Shown: positions 23,893 through 33,057 of the stretch, piece by piece
How the letters are laid out: every line of letters begins with the position of its first letter
Position numbering within the stretch: the stretch's first letter is position 1
DNA from: CAYSPG01 sp964432885
GTDB taxonomy: Bacteria > Bacteroidota > Bacteroidia > AKYH767-A > OLB10
Direction: 5' to 3'
NCBI GenBank assembly: GCA_964432885.1
Contig: CAYSPG010000029.1
Location: 1-41,061, forward strand
DNA: 41,061 bases
Notes under the pieces: generated by a model
What the model saw: the letters and a program-made list of their open reading frames with translations, nothing else
Databases searched by the model: none
What the model was told of the DNA's origin: nothing
Translations under genes and position numbers: made by a program

Positions 23893-25371
23893 CTATTTAG
23901 CTACTTCAAAGTCAACCCTGCGATTCATTGGCTTTAAACCTTTAGCCATTTGCTCTTTTTCGCCACGTGATTCGGTAATTAAGCGGGAACCGTCAATACC
24001 ATATACTTTTATCAGGTGCGCTTTTACTTTTTCGGCACGTTTCATACCCAATTTATCGTTATACCCATCTGTAGCATCAGCATCTGTATTTCCAATAACG
24101 GTAAGCTTAAGATTTGGGTTTTTAGTCATTACACGTGCAACAGTATTTAAGCGGTCGTTTTGATTTGATTTGATGCCCGATTGGTCAACATCAAAATAAA
24201 TTGAAGGCAACCAGCTTGCTGCACTGGCACTTGCCGATGCGCTGCCGCTTTCGCCCGGAGGGGCAATAGTTACACCCTGAAAGTTCACTAAACTGCCTTT
24301 GGCTGTATTTGGCTCAAGGTCTTTGCTGTCAGGAACTCCGTCACCATCGGTGTCAGACTCCAAACCGTTGCCGTCAACTTTTACACCTTTGGCCGAAAAC
24401 GGATCAGCATCTTTACCATCAGGTATTCCATCGCCATCGGTATCAACAGTGGTACCATCGCCATAAACGTGTACACCCTCGGCAGTTGAATTGTCTTTAT
24501 CAAACAAATCAGATACACCGTCTTTATCTTTATCACCACTTAGCATATCCATTTTATCTTTCATGTCCGAAAGGTCGCTGTACACAACTTCCATTGGGTT
24601 AACCCACTCCATCATGGCTTGTTTTTTACCAAAAGTGTAGTTTACGTTAAGCATGATAAGGGCGTAGTTGTCAGTTTCTGATTGTCCTTTATCAACCCAG
24701 TCAATTTTATCAGTCAACGTTTTATGATATTGGATAAATAATCCTGCATCAAAACGTTTAAACTGGTATTTAAAACCAAGTCCGGCAGTAACCATACCTT
24801 CGGTTATACCGTTGTGGTCAACCAGCACACTGTCTTTCTTTTTAATGCCATCGGTATCATCAAAATCTTTGCTCCACACTTTGGGTGCAAATGAAAATAA
24901 GCCGGCACCAATTTCGCCATAAAAATGGAAACGCTTGTTACGTTGCAGGTAGCTGATGTTACCAAAGGTATAATTGGCATTAATGCTTGCCTCAAAAGTG
25001 GGAGATTCAAACTTTAGTCCATAAGTATATTGAGGACTTGTGGAAGCATCGGGCAAACGAATTTGCTCTGACTTTTTTTCGCCCACAAGCTTTGTATAAC
25101 CCAAACGTAAATTGGCCTGCACTGAGTGCGAAACCTGATAGCCTACTTTAAGCTGAAAAGCAGGTTGTTTAATGTTTTTCCAAATGCTGGAATTCGTATT
25201 AGGGTTAGCTTCAATATCACCCTGAAACCAGTTCATACCAACGCCTAATCCAAGTGACAGGCGGTCAAAATCTTTTTTCTTAGGAAGGCCATAAGAGCCC
25301 GAACTTTGTGCGGTGGCAAACTGTCCGGATAAAATTACACATGTAGCGAGCAGTAAAGCTTTAATTTTCAT
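23893..25371 (-). CDS. OmpA-family outer-membrane protein with TSP3 calcium repeats
   Basis: The 492-aa protein starts MKIKALLLATCVILSGQFATAQ, a clear signal peptide; a frame start at 25410 is rejected because it adds 13 residues before it. Residues about 30-240 look like a beta-barrel (alternating aromatic strands such as LSLGLGVGMNWFQG). Three thrombospondin type 3 repeats follow (KDKDGVSDLFDKD, DTDGDGIPDGKDADP, DTDGDGVPDSKDLEP), then an OmpA C-terminal peptidoglycan-binding domain (TVIGNTDADATDGYNDKLGMKRAE, NRRVDFEV). It anchors the outer membrane to the wall. A promoter of the Bacteroidota type lies upstream. Confidence 0.94.
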   Translation of the reverse strand: MKIKALLLATCVILSGQFATAQSSGSYGLPKKKDFDRLSLGLGVGMNWFQGDIEANPNTNSSIWKNIKQPAFQLKVGYQVSHSVQANLRLGYTKLVGEKKSEQIRLPDASTSPQYTYGLKFESPTFEASINANYTFGNISYLQRNKRFHFYGEIGAGLFSFAPKVWSKDFDDTDGIKKKDSVLVDHNGITEGMVTAGLGFKYQFKRFDAGLFIQYHKTLTDKIDWVDKGQSETDNYALIMLNVNYTFGKKQAMMEWVNPMEVVYSDLSDMKDKMDMLSGDKDKDGVSDLFDKDNSTAEGVHVYGDGTTVDTDGDGIPDGKDADPFSAKGVKVDGNGLESDTDGDGVPDSKDLEPNTAKGSLVNFQGVTIAPPGESGSASASASAASWLPSIYFDVDQSGIKSNQNDRLNTVARVMTKNPNLKLTVIGNTDADATDGYNDKLGMKRAEKVKAHLIKVYGIDGSRLITESRGEKEQMAKGLKPMNRRVDFEVAK

Positions 25372-25407
25372 TGTAATGTGGTTTATGTTTATCGTTAATT
25401 TTGGTTG

Positions 25408-25440
25408 CAAGTATAATACAAATGTTTTTACGTTGGCAAA
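25408..25440 (-). promoter_or_regulatory. Bacteroidota-type promoter for the OmpA-family gene
   Basis: On the minus strand TTTG (25437-25440) is followed after 21 bases by TATACTTG (25408-25415), one mismatch from TAnnTTTG. The spacing suits the -33/-7 architecture and leaves a leader of about 30 bases. Confidence 0.5.
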
Positions 25441-25481
25441 CTTTGTTAATTTTTTATTAAACGGGGCGAAGATATACTTTT

Positions 25482-26102
25482 TTACTCCAAAGCAAATCCG
25501 CTTTGCTCTATTTTATCAAGTATAAGTGCCATGTGTTTTTTGTTGTTTACAAAGTCAATGGCATCGGTGTTTATGTGTAGTAGCTTTACTGTTTTTGCAT
25601 GTTTTTTTAAATAAGCTGCATACGACTTATTAATTTTTTCTAGATACGCTTCTTCTATTTGCTGCTCAAAGCCACGCCCCCGTCTAGTTATATTCATTTT
25701 TAAGGTCGCAACCTCTTTGTGTAAATAAACTATTAAAGCCGGCTGCGGTATAGTAGGTTTAAGTAAATTAAAAAAGTGCTCAAAAAGCCCAAACTCTTCT
25801 TTACGCAAATTAGCTTTGGCAAACAGCAGCGATTTAGGAAACATGTAGTCGGATACGATTGGAAAAGGCAGGGTGTTTTTCTTAAAAAAATCTTTTAGCT
25901 GAGAAAAACGGGCAGCCATAAAAGACATTTCTAACGGAAAAGCAAACTGCGATGGGTTTTCGTAAAACTGTGGCAAAAAAGTGTTTTCAGCAAACTCTTC
26001 CAATATCAATGAAAAATTAAACTCTTTGGCAATGTGCTTTGCCAGTGATGTTTTGCCGGTGCCAATGTTGCCTTCAATTACCAAATACTTATTGCGAAGC
26101 AT
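25482..26102 (-). CDS. Deoxynucleoside kinase (deoxyadenosine/deoxyguanosine kinase type)
   Basis: The 206-aa protein has the dNK fold: P-loop GNIGTGKTS (about 10-18), LILEEFAENTFL with the catalytic Glu, SFMAARFSQLKDF, the SDYMFPKSLLFAK stretch in place of the usual ERS region, and the Arg-rich lid NITRRGRGFEQQI. It phosphorylates deoxynucleosides with ATP for salvage; the exact base preference is not evident. It follows folK on the same strand with a 13-base gap, so the two are likely co-transcribed. Confidence 0.92.
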   Translation of the reverse strand: MLRNKYLVIEGNIGTGKTSLAKHIAKEFNFSLILEEFAENTFLPQFYENPSQFAFPLEMSFMAARFSQLKDFFKKNTLPFPIVSDYMFPKSLLFAKANLRKEEFGLFEHFFNLLKPTIPQPALIVYLHKEVATLKMNITRRGRGFEQQIEEAYLEKINKSYAAYLKKHAKTVKLLHINTDAIDFVNNKKHMALILDKIEQSGFALE

Positions 26103-26115
26103 GCGTGGGTTGTTT

Positions 26116-26604
26116 TTAAATAATTTCGATATGCAAAGTGTCGGGGCAGGTGGTTGCTATCTCCTGCATGTTTTTTTTTAATACAGGATGAAACAAATCG
26201 GGTTCAATTTCCTGCACGGGTACAATGGCAAATCTGCGGTTGGCAAATTCTGGATGTGGTATTTCAAGTGCCGGTAACTTTATAATTTCGTTATTAAAAA
26301 ATAAAATATCAATGTCAATGATTCGCGGCTCCCATTTGTTTATGCGCACTCGCCCCATTGAAGTTTCAATTTGATGTATTTGACTTAGAACCTGCCCTGC
26401 CGATTTGGAAGTTTGTATGCCTACTGCACAATTAACAAAGTATTCTTGCCCAGTATTTCCCCATGCTTCTGTTTTATAAAAACACGACTGCTTTACAATT
26501 ACCCCTATTTGATTATTTATTTTCATTAAAGCGGTATTAAGATGTTGTTTGCGGTTGCCAATATTTGACCCCAATAGTAAAATAGCCTTATTAAAGTTAA
26601 CCAA
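26116..26604 (-). CDS. folK: 2-amino-4-hydroxy-6-hydroxymethyldihydropteridine pyrophosphokinase
   Basis: FolK transfers pyrophosphate from ATP to hydroxymethyldihydropterin in folate synthesis. The sequence has AILLLGSNIGNRKQHL at the start, the HPPK signature KWEPRIIDIDILFF and the late IPHPEFANRRFAIVPV block; about 163 aa is normal for the family. No in-frame ATG precedes the conserved start. Candidate starts are TTG codons at 26604, 26610, 26616 and 26655; I chose 26604 because it gives MVNFNKAILLLGSN, closest to family practice. The longest frame reaches 26655. It is divergent from sppA. Confidence 0.93.
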   Translation of the reverse strand: MVNFNKAILLLGSNIGNRKQHLNTALMKINNQIGVIVKQSCFYKTEAWGNTGQEYFVNCAVGIQTSKSAGQVLSQIHQIETSMGRVRINKWEPRIIDIDILFFNNEIIKLPALEIPHPEFANRRFAIVPVQEIEPDLFHPVLKKNMQEIATTCPDTLHIEII

Positions 26605-26674
26605 CTCCAAAACCAAAAGGTGTTTAATTATGTTTGCAAAAATAATTTTAATCAAACGCTAAAATATTTCAACC

Positions 26675-28435
26675 ATGCTTCAGTTTTTAAAATATGTGCT
26701 TGCAACCATAGTAGGTATGCTTCTTTTTATGTTAATCATCTTTTTCTTTTTTGCAGCCGCAGTGGGTTCGGCATTCGAAAAAGAAACTACGGTGGTTGAG
26801 TCCAACAGCATTTTACATATACAGCTTAAACAACCCATAGCCGAAAGGTCGGACGAAAACCCGTTTAAAAACTTTGATGTGGGTAGCTTTAAAACAAATA
26901 CGCAACCCGGCCTTTCCGACATTGTAAAAGAGATAAGCAATGCAAAAGATGATGACAAAATAAAAGGCATTTTTTTAGACATGGATAATGTGCAGGGTGG
27001 TTATGCATCGGTAGAAGAGATTAGAAATGCGCTTGTTGATTTTAAAAAAAGTAAAAAATTTATATTGGCTTATGCCGAATATTATTCTACCAAAGCATAT
27101 TACTTAGCTTCGGTGGCCGATAAAGTTTACCTAAACCCGCAAGGTGCAGTTGATTTTAAGGGTTTGCACACCGAGCTTATGTTTTTTAAAGGTGCCTTTG
27201 AAAAATTAGAAATAGAGCCTGAGGTAATACGTCAAGGAAAATTTAAAAGTGCCGTTGAACCTTTTATACTCGACAAAATGAGTGATGAAAACCGTGCGCA
27301 GATTGCCTCGTTTGTAGATGATGTATGGAACCATTCCGTTAAAAACATTTCGCTTTCGCGTAAAATGGATGCTACAGAACTTGAGACCATTGCCGACAAC
27401 CTTGCAGCCGAAAATGCCGATGATGCTTTGCGACTTAAACTGGTTGATGCGCTTGCTTATTACGACCAGGTACAGAACGATTTAAATACAAAGTGCGGAA
27501 CTGCCATTGGGCAAAAACCAAAATTTGTTTCACTTACCAAGTATAGCAAAGCGCCTTTAGCAAAAACAAAAAAATTCAGCAAAGAAAAAATTGCCGTTAT
27601 ATATGCCAATGGAGAAATAGTAAGCGGCAAAGGACAGGATGATGAGGTGGGCAGCGAAACCATTGCCGCAGCCCTGCGCAATGCGCGCAATGATGACAAC
27701 GTAAAAGCCATTGTACTGCGTGTAAACTCACCGGGCGGCAGCGCACTGGCCAGCGATGTAATATGGCGCGAAACCGTATTGGCAAAAGCACAAAAACCAT
27801 TTATTGTTTCAATGGGAAATCTTGCCGCATCAGGCGGATATTATATTAGTGCTGCTGCTGATACCATTGTTGCACAGCCTAACACCATTACAGGCTCCAT
27901 AGGCGTATTTGGCGTTTTGCTTAATGCACAAAAAATGTTTAACAATAAACTTGGATTAACATTTGACACCTACAAAACCGGTCCTTACGCTGATCTTGGA
28001 ACAATAACAAGACCAATTACCGAAAACGAAAGAAACATTATTCAAAAGAGTGTTGAACAGGTTTACGATACGTTTACCAAACGAGTGGCAGCCGGCCGTA
28101 ACATGAGCCAGGCCGATGTTGACAGCATTGGGCAGGGGCGCGTGTGGAGTGCGCAGGATGCACAAGAAATTGGACTGGTAGATGTTTTTGGCGGACTGAA
28201 TGATGCCATTGCAATTGCAGCAAAAAAAGCCAACGTTGAAAACTACCGCATTAAAGAACTGCCGGAACAAAAAGAACCATTGCAGGAACTGATGGAAGAT
28301 TTAAGTGGCGAAGCCGAAGCAAAGTTTTTATCTGCGCACTTTGGCGACAGCTACAAATACCTGAAAACACTTGATAAACTTGTAAAGCTTAAAGGTGTGC
28401 AGGCGCGCCTGCCGTTTGAAATTGTTACCGAATAA
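26675..28435 (+). CDS. sppA: Signal peptide peptidase SppA (protease IV), 67K type
   Basis: The 586-aa membrane-bound serine protease has one N-terminal membrane segment (about 5-30) and two S49 domains in tandem. The catalytic lysine is K191 in KFKSAVEPF and the nucleophile is S386 in LAASGGYYIS; ITGSIGVFGV follows as expected. It cleaves left-over signal peptides and membrane-protein fragments in a tetrameric complex. Its stop lies 9 bases from the stop of the convergent pruA gene. Confidence 0.95.
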   Translation: MLQFLKYVLATIVGMLLFMLIIFFFFAAAVGSAFEKETTVVESNSILHIQLKQPIAERSDENPFKNFDVGSFKTNTQPGLSDIVKEISNAKDDDKIKGIFLDMDNVQGGYASVEEIRNALVDFKKSKKFILAYAEYYSTKAYYLASVADKVYLNPQGAVDFKGLHTELMFFKGAFEKLEIEPEVIRQGKFKSAVEPFILDKMSDENRAQIASFVDDVWNHSVKNISLSRKMDATELETIADNLAAENADDALRLKLVDALAYYDQVQNDLNTKCGTAIGQKPKFVSLTKYSKAPLAKTKKFSKEKIAVIYANGEIVSGKGQDDEVGSETIAAALRNARNDDNVKAIVLRVNSPGGSALASDVIWRETVLAKAQKPFIVSMGNLAASGGYYISAAADTIVAQPNTITGSIGVFGVLLNAQKMFNNKLGLTFDTYKTGPYADLGTITRPITENERNIIQKSVEQVYDTFTKRVAAGRNMSQADVDSIGQGRVWSAQDAQEIGLVDVFGGLNDAIAIAAKKANVENYRIKELPEQKEPLQELMEDLSGEAEAKFLSAHFGDSYKYLKTLDKLVKLKGVQARLPFEIVTE

Positions 28436-28444
28436 AAAAAATTC

Positions 28445-30076
28445 TTACTCTTTTTCCAAAAAAGGATAGCGATAATCTTTTGCAGGAACAAAAGTTTCCT
28501 TTATTGTGCGGGGCGATACCCAGCGCAATAAATTTATCATAGCACCGGCTTTATCGTTAGTGCCTGAGCCTCTGGCTCCGCCAAAAGGCTGCTGACCCAC
28601 AACTGCACCCGTGCATTTATCGTTTACATAAAAATTACCTGCTGAGTTAACAAGCGCTTTTGTTGCAAACTCAATGGCATACCTGTCCTGAGCGATTACA
28701 GCACCGGTAAGTGCATATTCGCTGGTGCTGTCAACCAACTTTAGTGTTTCATCAAATTTATTTTCATCATACACAAACACGGTAAGCACAGGCCCAAAAA
28801 TTTCTTCACACATGGTGCGGTACATAGGGTCTTTTACCACAAGAGTGGTGGGCTGTATAAAGTACCCTTTTGATTTATCGTAACTGCCGCCTGTAATTAT
28901 TTCCACGTCTTTGTTCTTTTTTGCTTCATCAATATATGCAGCAATTTTATCGAATGATTTTTCGTCAATTACAGCATTAACAAAATTGCCAAAATCTTCC
29001 ACAGGGCCAACCTTCATGCTGTTTACCTCTGCCACTAATTTTTCTTTTACCTCTTTCCATAAATTTGATGGAATATATGTGCGCGATGCGGCACTGCATT
29101 TTTGCCCCTGGTATTCAAAAGCGCCACGGGCAAGGGCTGCCACCAGCACATCAACATCGGCACTGGGGTGTGCAATAATAAAATCTTTGCCACCGGTTTC
29201 GCCAACTATGCGCGGATAGGATTTATAAGTGGCCATGTTTGCTCCTATTGTTTTCCATATTCCTCTAAAAACTTCGGTGCTGCCGGTAAAGTGTATGCCT
29301 CCAAAATCGGGATGATTAAAAATAACATCACCGGCATCAGGGCCACTTGGATAAACTAAATTAATTACACCCGGAGGTAATCCGGCTTCAATAAATAATT
29401 GCATTATAACATTGGCAGCATACACTTGTGTATTGGCAGGTTTCCATACAATTGTATTGCCCATCATAGCAGGTGCCGATGGCAAATTGCCTGCTATGGC
29501 TGTAAAGTTAAAAGGCGTAAGTGCAAACACAAATCCTTCAAGCGGACGCTGTTCAAGCCTGTTCCACACCCCTTTGGATGATACCGGTTGCTGGGTATAA
29601 ATTTCGCGCATGTACTGCACATTAAAGCGCAAAAAATCTATCAACTCACATGCCGAATCAATTTCGGCCTGGTATGGGTTTTTTGATTGACCAAGCATGG
29701 TAGCTGCATTCATTTTATACCTCCACGGGCCGGCAAGCAAATCAGCGGCTTTTAAAAATATAGATGCACGCTGCTCCCACTCCATTTCAGCCCATTGCCT
29801 TTTTGCTTTTAAGGCTGCATCAATGGCTACTTTTACATGTGTTTTGTCGCTTTTATGAAAATGACCAAGCACATGCTTATGGTCATGCGGTGGGTTAAGT
29901 GGTGCTGTTTTTCCTGATCTAACTTCTTTGCCATCAATATACATCGGTATATCCAACTGCTGCGAGCGAGCCTGGGCAAGCGCCTCTTTAAGCGCCTTGC
30001 GCTCGGCACTGCCGGGAGCATAATTAAGTACGGGTTCGTTATAAGCTTGTGGTATGTTATAAATTGCGTTAGACAT
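28445..30076 (-). CDS. pruA: L-glutamate gamma-semialdehyde dehydrogenase (1-pyrroline-5-carboxylate dehydrogenase)
   Basis: The 543-aa aldehyde dehydrogenase has the family pieces in order: FALTPFNFTAIAGNLPSAPA, the cofactor-binding stretch GGIHFTGSTEVFRGIW, catalytic Glu in VGETGGKDF, and catalytic C327 in YQGQKCSAAS. CEEIFGPVLTVFVY and QQPFGGARGSGTNDKAG at the end are typical of P5C dehydrogenase. It oxidises glutamate semialdehyde to glutamate with NAD in proline breakdown. It is the single-function form; no proline dehydrogenase gene is in the window. Confidence 0.95.
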   Translation of the reverse strand: MSNAIYNIPQAYNEPVLNYAPGSAERKALKEALAQARSQQLDIPMYIDGKEVRSGKTAPLNPPHDHKHVLGHFHKSDKTHVKVAIDAALKAKRQWAEMEWEQRASIFLKAADLLAGPWRYKMNAATMLGQSKNPYQAEIDSACELIDFLRFNVQYMREIYTQQPVSSKGVWNRLEQRPLEGFVFALTPFNFTAIAGNLPSAPAMMGNTIVWKPANTQVYAANVIMQLFIEAGLPPGVINLVYPSGPDAGDVIFNHPDFGGIHFTGSTEVFRGIWKTIGANMATYKSYPRIVGETGGKDFIIAHPSADVDVLVAALARGAFEYQGQKCSAASRTYIPSNLWKEVKEKLVAEVNSMKVGPVEDFGNFVNAVIDEKSFDKIAAYIDEAKKNKDVEIITGGSYDKSKGYFIQPTTLVVKDPMYRTMCEEIFGPVLTVFVYDENKFDETLKLVDSTSEYALTGAVIAQDRYAIEFATKALVNSAGNFYVNDKCTGAVVGQQPFGGARGSGTNDKAGAMINLLRWVSPRTIKETFVPAKDYRYPFLEKE

Positions 30077-30484
30077 GTTTTATTTTTTTGAGGGGGCAAA
30101 TTTACTTATTTAAGAAGCGGTTTAAAATTTTTATATAAATAAAAACAGTATTGTCCGATTAAATTTGAATAATATGAAAAGAGATGCCTCGGCTTCGCTC
30201 GGCATGACAGGGTATTCGTATTTTTGTAGAGGAGAGGGGGCTTTCTTTTGGGCTTCGCCCAAAAGAAAGCCCCCTCTCCTCTACTGATGTCTTCAAAACT
30301 TGTCATGCCGAGCGAAGCCGAGGCATCAAAATTGAAAAGACTAAAATTTAATCGGACAACAGTGAAATAAAAATAAAGCCAAACTTCAAACTTCTTAGCC
30401 TAAAATACATGTCATTTCAAGTACAATAAAATTTCGGAGCAAAGATTCTTTTATTAACAGGCTGATAAGAAATAAAACAACTAC
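30077..30484. other. Gene-free spacer holding a large palindromic element
   Basis: Between pruA and the response regulator gene there is no credible gene. The centre is the nested palindrome at 30151-30359; the rest is A/T-rich with no clear promoter or terminator. A 66-codon frame through it is a reading of the repeat. Confidence 0.6.
30151..30359. repeat. 209-bp nested palindromic element
   Basis: Three nested exact inverted repeats occur. The outer 16-bp arms are 30151-30166 and 30344-30359 (ttgtccgattaaattt). The middle 27-bp arms are 30183-30209 and 30301-30327 (gatgcctcggcttcgctcgg...). The inner 27-bp arms are 30227-30253 and 30257-30283 around a 3-base loop (ctttcttttgggc/gcccaaaagaaag). 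The inner part can form an extremely stable hairpin. No ORF of its own; the layout suits a MITE-like non-autonomous element or stacked REP-type insertions. Confidence 0.85.
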
Positions 30485-31192
30485 TTATTCTTTTACAACC
30501 AACCGGTAACCGTTGCCATGCACGTTTAGTAACTCCACATTGGTATCGTCTTTTAAATATTTACGCAGTTTGGTAATAAACACATCCATACTGCGGGCTG
30601 TAAAATAATTGTCATCATCCCAAATTTTGCGTAAAGCAATTTCGCGTGGCAAAATATCATTAAGATAAACACACAATAATGCCAGAAGTGCCGCCTCTTT
30701 AGGTGATAGCTTTTGCTCTTTACCAAAACCTGAAACAGTGCGAAGTCTTGAGTTAAATGTAAAACCGCCAACCTTAAAAATTATCTGTTCGTTAAGTGTT
30801 TTGGTAATTGTTTCGCTTCTGTTTAGAAGCGCTTTTATTTTCAAAAGCAAAATTTCTGAATCAAACGGTTTGGTTACATAATCATCAGCACCTATTTTAA
30901 ATCCGCGTACCATATCCATTTTCATCGCTTTTGCTGTTAAAAAAATCATGGGTACATTTTTATCCTGATCCTTAATTTTTTCAGCCAGCGTAAATCCATC
31001 CATCACAGGCATCATTACATCAAGTATACATAAATCAAATTTTCCTTTTTCAAATTTATCAAGCGCCTGTTTGCCGTCACGGTAAAGGTGCACATCAAAA
31101 TCGTTAAGCGATAAATAATCTTTCATAACCATACCAAAGTTAGTGTCATCTTCGGCAAGCATTATTTTGGTTTTTCCTGGTAGTATTGACAT
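30485..31192 (-). CDS. OmpR/PhoB-family response regulator
   Basis: The 235-aa protein has a receiver domain (E14-D15-D16; acceptor D58 in CILDVMMPVMDG; FLTAKA; YVTKPFDSE) and a C-terminal winged helix (about 135-235: LSPKEAALLALL, SMDVFITKLRKYLKDD, VHGNGYRLV). It binds DNA after phosphorylation by its cognate kinase, encoded immediately upstream with a 6-base gap. The nearest candidate target is the divergent secreted-protein gene beyond the kinase, an inference from position. Confidence 0.95.
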   Translation of the reverse strand: MSILPGKTKIMLAEDDTNFGMVMKDYLSLNDFDVHLYRDGKQALDKFEKGKFDLCILDVMMPVMDGFTLAEKIKDQDKNVPMIFLTAKAMKMDMVRGFKIGADDYVTKPFDSEILLLKIKALLNRSETITKTLNEQIIFKVGGFTFNSRLRTVSGFGKEQKLSPKEAALLALLCVYLNDILPREIALRKIWDDDNYFTARSMDVFITKLRKYLKDDTNVELLNVHGNGYRLVVKE

Positions 31193-31198
31193 GTGTTT

Positions 31199-32869
31199 TT
31201 ATTTTAAAGTGTTTAAATTAAAAGGTATTAATAATTCCATGGTAGTTCCTTTGCCCTGCTCACTTCGCACCACGCGCACATCTCCCTTATGCGCAGCGGC
31301 AATTGCCTTTACAAAGCTCAGGCCAAGGCCAAACCCTTTTACATCATGAATGTTTCCTGTGTGCGCACGGTAAAATTTTTCAAAAATGCTTTTTTGAACT
31401 TCTCTACTCATACCTATTCCGTTATCCTCTACAACAATTGACAACATCTTTTCCTTTACACTAGTGCTGATTTTAATGGAAGGTTTTTCAGGAGTATATT
31501 TATTTGCGTTATCAAGCAAATTCATTACTGAATTAAATAACAGGTTGGCATCACCTATAACAACAAATTTTTCTGCACTCAAATCCGAATCTATTTTTCC
31601 ATCTTTTACCTCAACCAACAATTGCATTTGCTCCACCGCTTTGTTTATTACTTCGTGCATGTTTACCTCATCTTTGTTAATGGTAAAATCTTTTTTGTCG
31701 AGCAAGGCCATTTGCAAAATGGTTTCAACATGCTTGTGCATCCGTTGGTTTTCTTCCTTTATAATACCCATGTAACGTGAAACGCTTTCACGATTTTCAA
31801 AAATTTTTGGATTATTAACAGCGTCTGTAGCAAGTGATATGGTGGCAATTGGTGTTTTAAACTCATGCGTCATGTTATTAATAAAGTCGTTTTTAATATC
31901 CGATAATTTTTTCTGCCGAAAAATAATGTACACCGTGTAGGTAAAGCCCAAGACAATAACAAGAATAAACAGTGACGAACTTACTACCATTGGCCACATG
32001 GTTGCAAGCACATACGAAACGCTTTTAGGAAAATGTAACGAAAGCAAAACCGGAGTAGAAAATAAATCGTTGGGAAACAAATCAACTTTATAACGGCTTT
32101 TTATCAAGTCGTCATGCGCTTCTTTATTATTTGTTGCAATAAATTTATTTACGGGGGGTTTAAAAACACCAAAATCAAAATCGGTATGAATACCCCTACA
32201 CTCCAACTCACATTTTAAAAGTGTATCAATTTGATGAGCGCTTACACGTTTTGAAACATCCTTATCATCATACATAAATTCAAAAGCCATCTTATTCATC
32301 ATGCTTTGCACCATAGCCACCTTCGACTCAATTTTAGCCCGCTGCTTTGCATCCATTCCATATTTGTTTTCTATTACCGATTTACTTGATGAATCATCAA
32401 TAGTAATTACATGCTGATTGTGTCTTATGGTGATTTTACGTCCGCCCATGTGACTAATTTCCATTTTTATTTCGTCATGAAAATCTTCATCAAGTTGTTC
32501 AGGAAAATCAGGTGGAATGGGTGGAGAATAATTTAAAACTTCTTCTGGCTCCTTAGCTATTTCCGGCTCCTCAGGCGGTGCAGGTGGTTCGGGGGGTGCT
32601 TCAAGTTCTGTCCACTCTTTTGTATTTTTTCGCAACAGTGAAAAAATAGAATCGTTATTAAGTGTTATAAAACTATTAGACACCATTTTATACGCTTCGC
32701 GTGACTCCAGCCTGTCGACCACTGCCACCATAGCCTCGCCCACCTGACGGTTAAACTGTTCTTCTTTTACATGATAGTCGTGCAAAATCCAGTTTACCTG
32801 CATGGCAATTACTCCAATGAGTGAACAACTCATCAGAACGGCAATCCAAATTATTTTTTTTCTGTTCAT
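31199..32869 (-). CDS. Membrane sensor histidine kinase with proline-rich periplasmic domain
   Basis: The 556-aa protein has two membrane segments (about 6-28 and 287-315), which enclose a periplasmic sensor of about 255 residues. That sensor contains a Pro/Glu-rich stretch (APPEPPAPPEEPEIAKEPEE, about 92-111) followed by IRHNQHVITIDDSSSK. The cytoplasmic core has HisKA with H335 in NMTHEFKTPIATIS, N-box (LLDNANKYTPEKP), G1 (VEDNGIGMS), F-box (IFEKFYRA) and G2 (GFGLGLSFVKAI). It should autophosphorylate and act on the OmpR-type regulator next door. The proline-rich stretch resembles one in the divergently encoded secreted protein. Confidence 0.94.
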   Translation of the reverse strand: MNRKKIIWIAVLMSCSLIGVIAMQVNWILHDYHVKEEQFNRQVGEAMVAVVDRLESREAYKMVSNSFITLNNDSIFSLLRKNTKEWTELEAPPEPPAPPEEPEIAKEPEEVLNYSPPIPPDFPEQLDEDFHDEIKMEISHMGGRKITIRHNQHVITIDDSSSKSVIENKYGMDAKQRAKIESKVAMVQSMMNKMAFEFMYDDKDVSKRVSAHQIDTLLKCELECRGIHTDFDFGVFKPPVNKFIATNNKEAHDDLIKSRYKVDLFPNDLFSTPVLLSLHFPKSVSYVLATMWPMVVSSSLFILVIVLGFTYTVYIIFRQKKLSDIKNDFINNMTHEFKTPIATISLATDAVNNPKIFENRESVSRYMGIIKEENQRMHKHVETILQMALLDKKDFTINKDEVNMHEVINKAVEQMQLLVEVKDGKIDSDLSAEKFVVIGDANLLFNSVMNLLDNANKYTPEKPSIKISTSVKEKMLSIVVEDNGIGMSREVQKSIFEKFYRAHTGNIHDVKGFGLGLSFVKAIAAAHKGDVRVVRSEQGKGTTMELLIPFNLNTLK

Positions 32870-32883
32870 TTTAACTGAAACCT

Positions 32884-32914
32884 GTTTGAGGTTTGAAGTT
32901 TAAAGTTTGAAGTT
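32884..32914. repeat. tttgaggtttgaag dispersed repeat, left of the secreted-protein gene
   Basis: The stretch gtttgaggtttgaagtttaa lies in the leader of the kinase gene. A second copy in the same orientation follows the secreted-protein gene at 34118-34142. Confidence 0.5.
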
Positions 32915-32928
32915 GCTTTACTTCAATA

Positions 32929-32961
32929 CAAAAATACATAGTATATAAGGAGCAAAATCAA
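32929..32961 (-). promoter_or_regulatory. Putative promoter of the kinase-regulator operon
   Basis: On the minus strand TATTTTTG (32929-32936) fits TAnnTTTG exactly. TTG triplets lie 22 bases (32959-32961) and 16 bases (32953-32955) upstream. The predicted leader is about 55 bases. Confidence 0.45.
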
Positions 32962-33005
32962 GTTTAACTTTTTTTAACCAGCCGTTAACCGCACTATAAC
33001 ATTTT

Positions 33006-33030
33006 TTGGAAAAAGGTACATATACTTTTG
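33006..33030 (+). promoter_or_regulatory. Putative promoter of the proline-rich secreted-protein gene
   Basis: TACTTTTG (33023-33030) fits TAnnTTTG exactly and lies 27 bases before the ATG at 33058. The nearest TTG (33006-33008) is only 14 bases away, closer than the usual 17-23, so activation by a regulator may be needed. The neighbouring OmpR-type protein is a candidate. Confidence 0.35.
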
Positions 33031-33057
33031 ACATCGAAATCAAAAACAAAAATTACA

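Noticed and set aside
30106..30306. 66-codon ORF
   Set aside because: It lies in the nested palindrome and has no coding signature.
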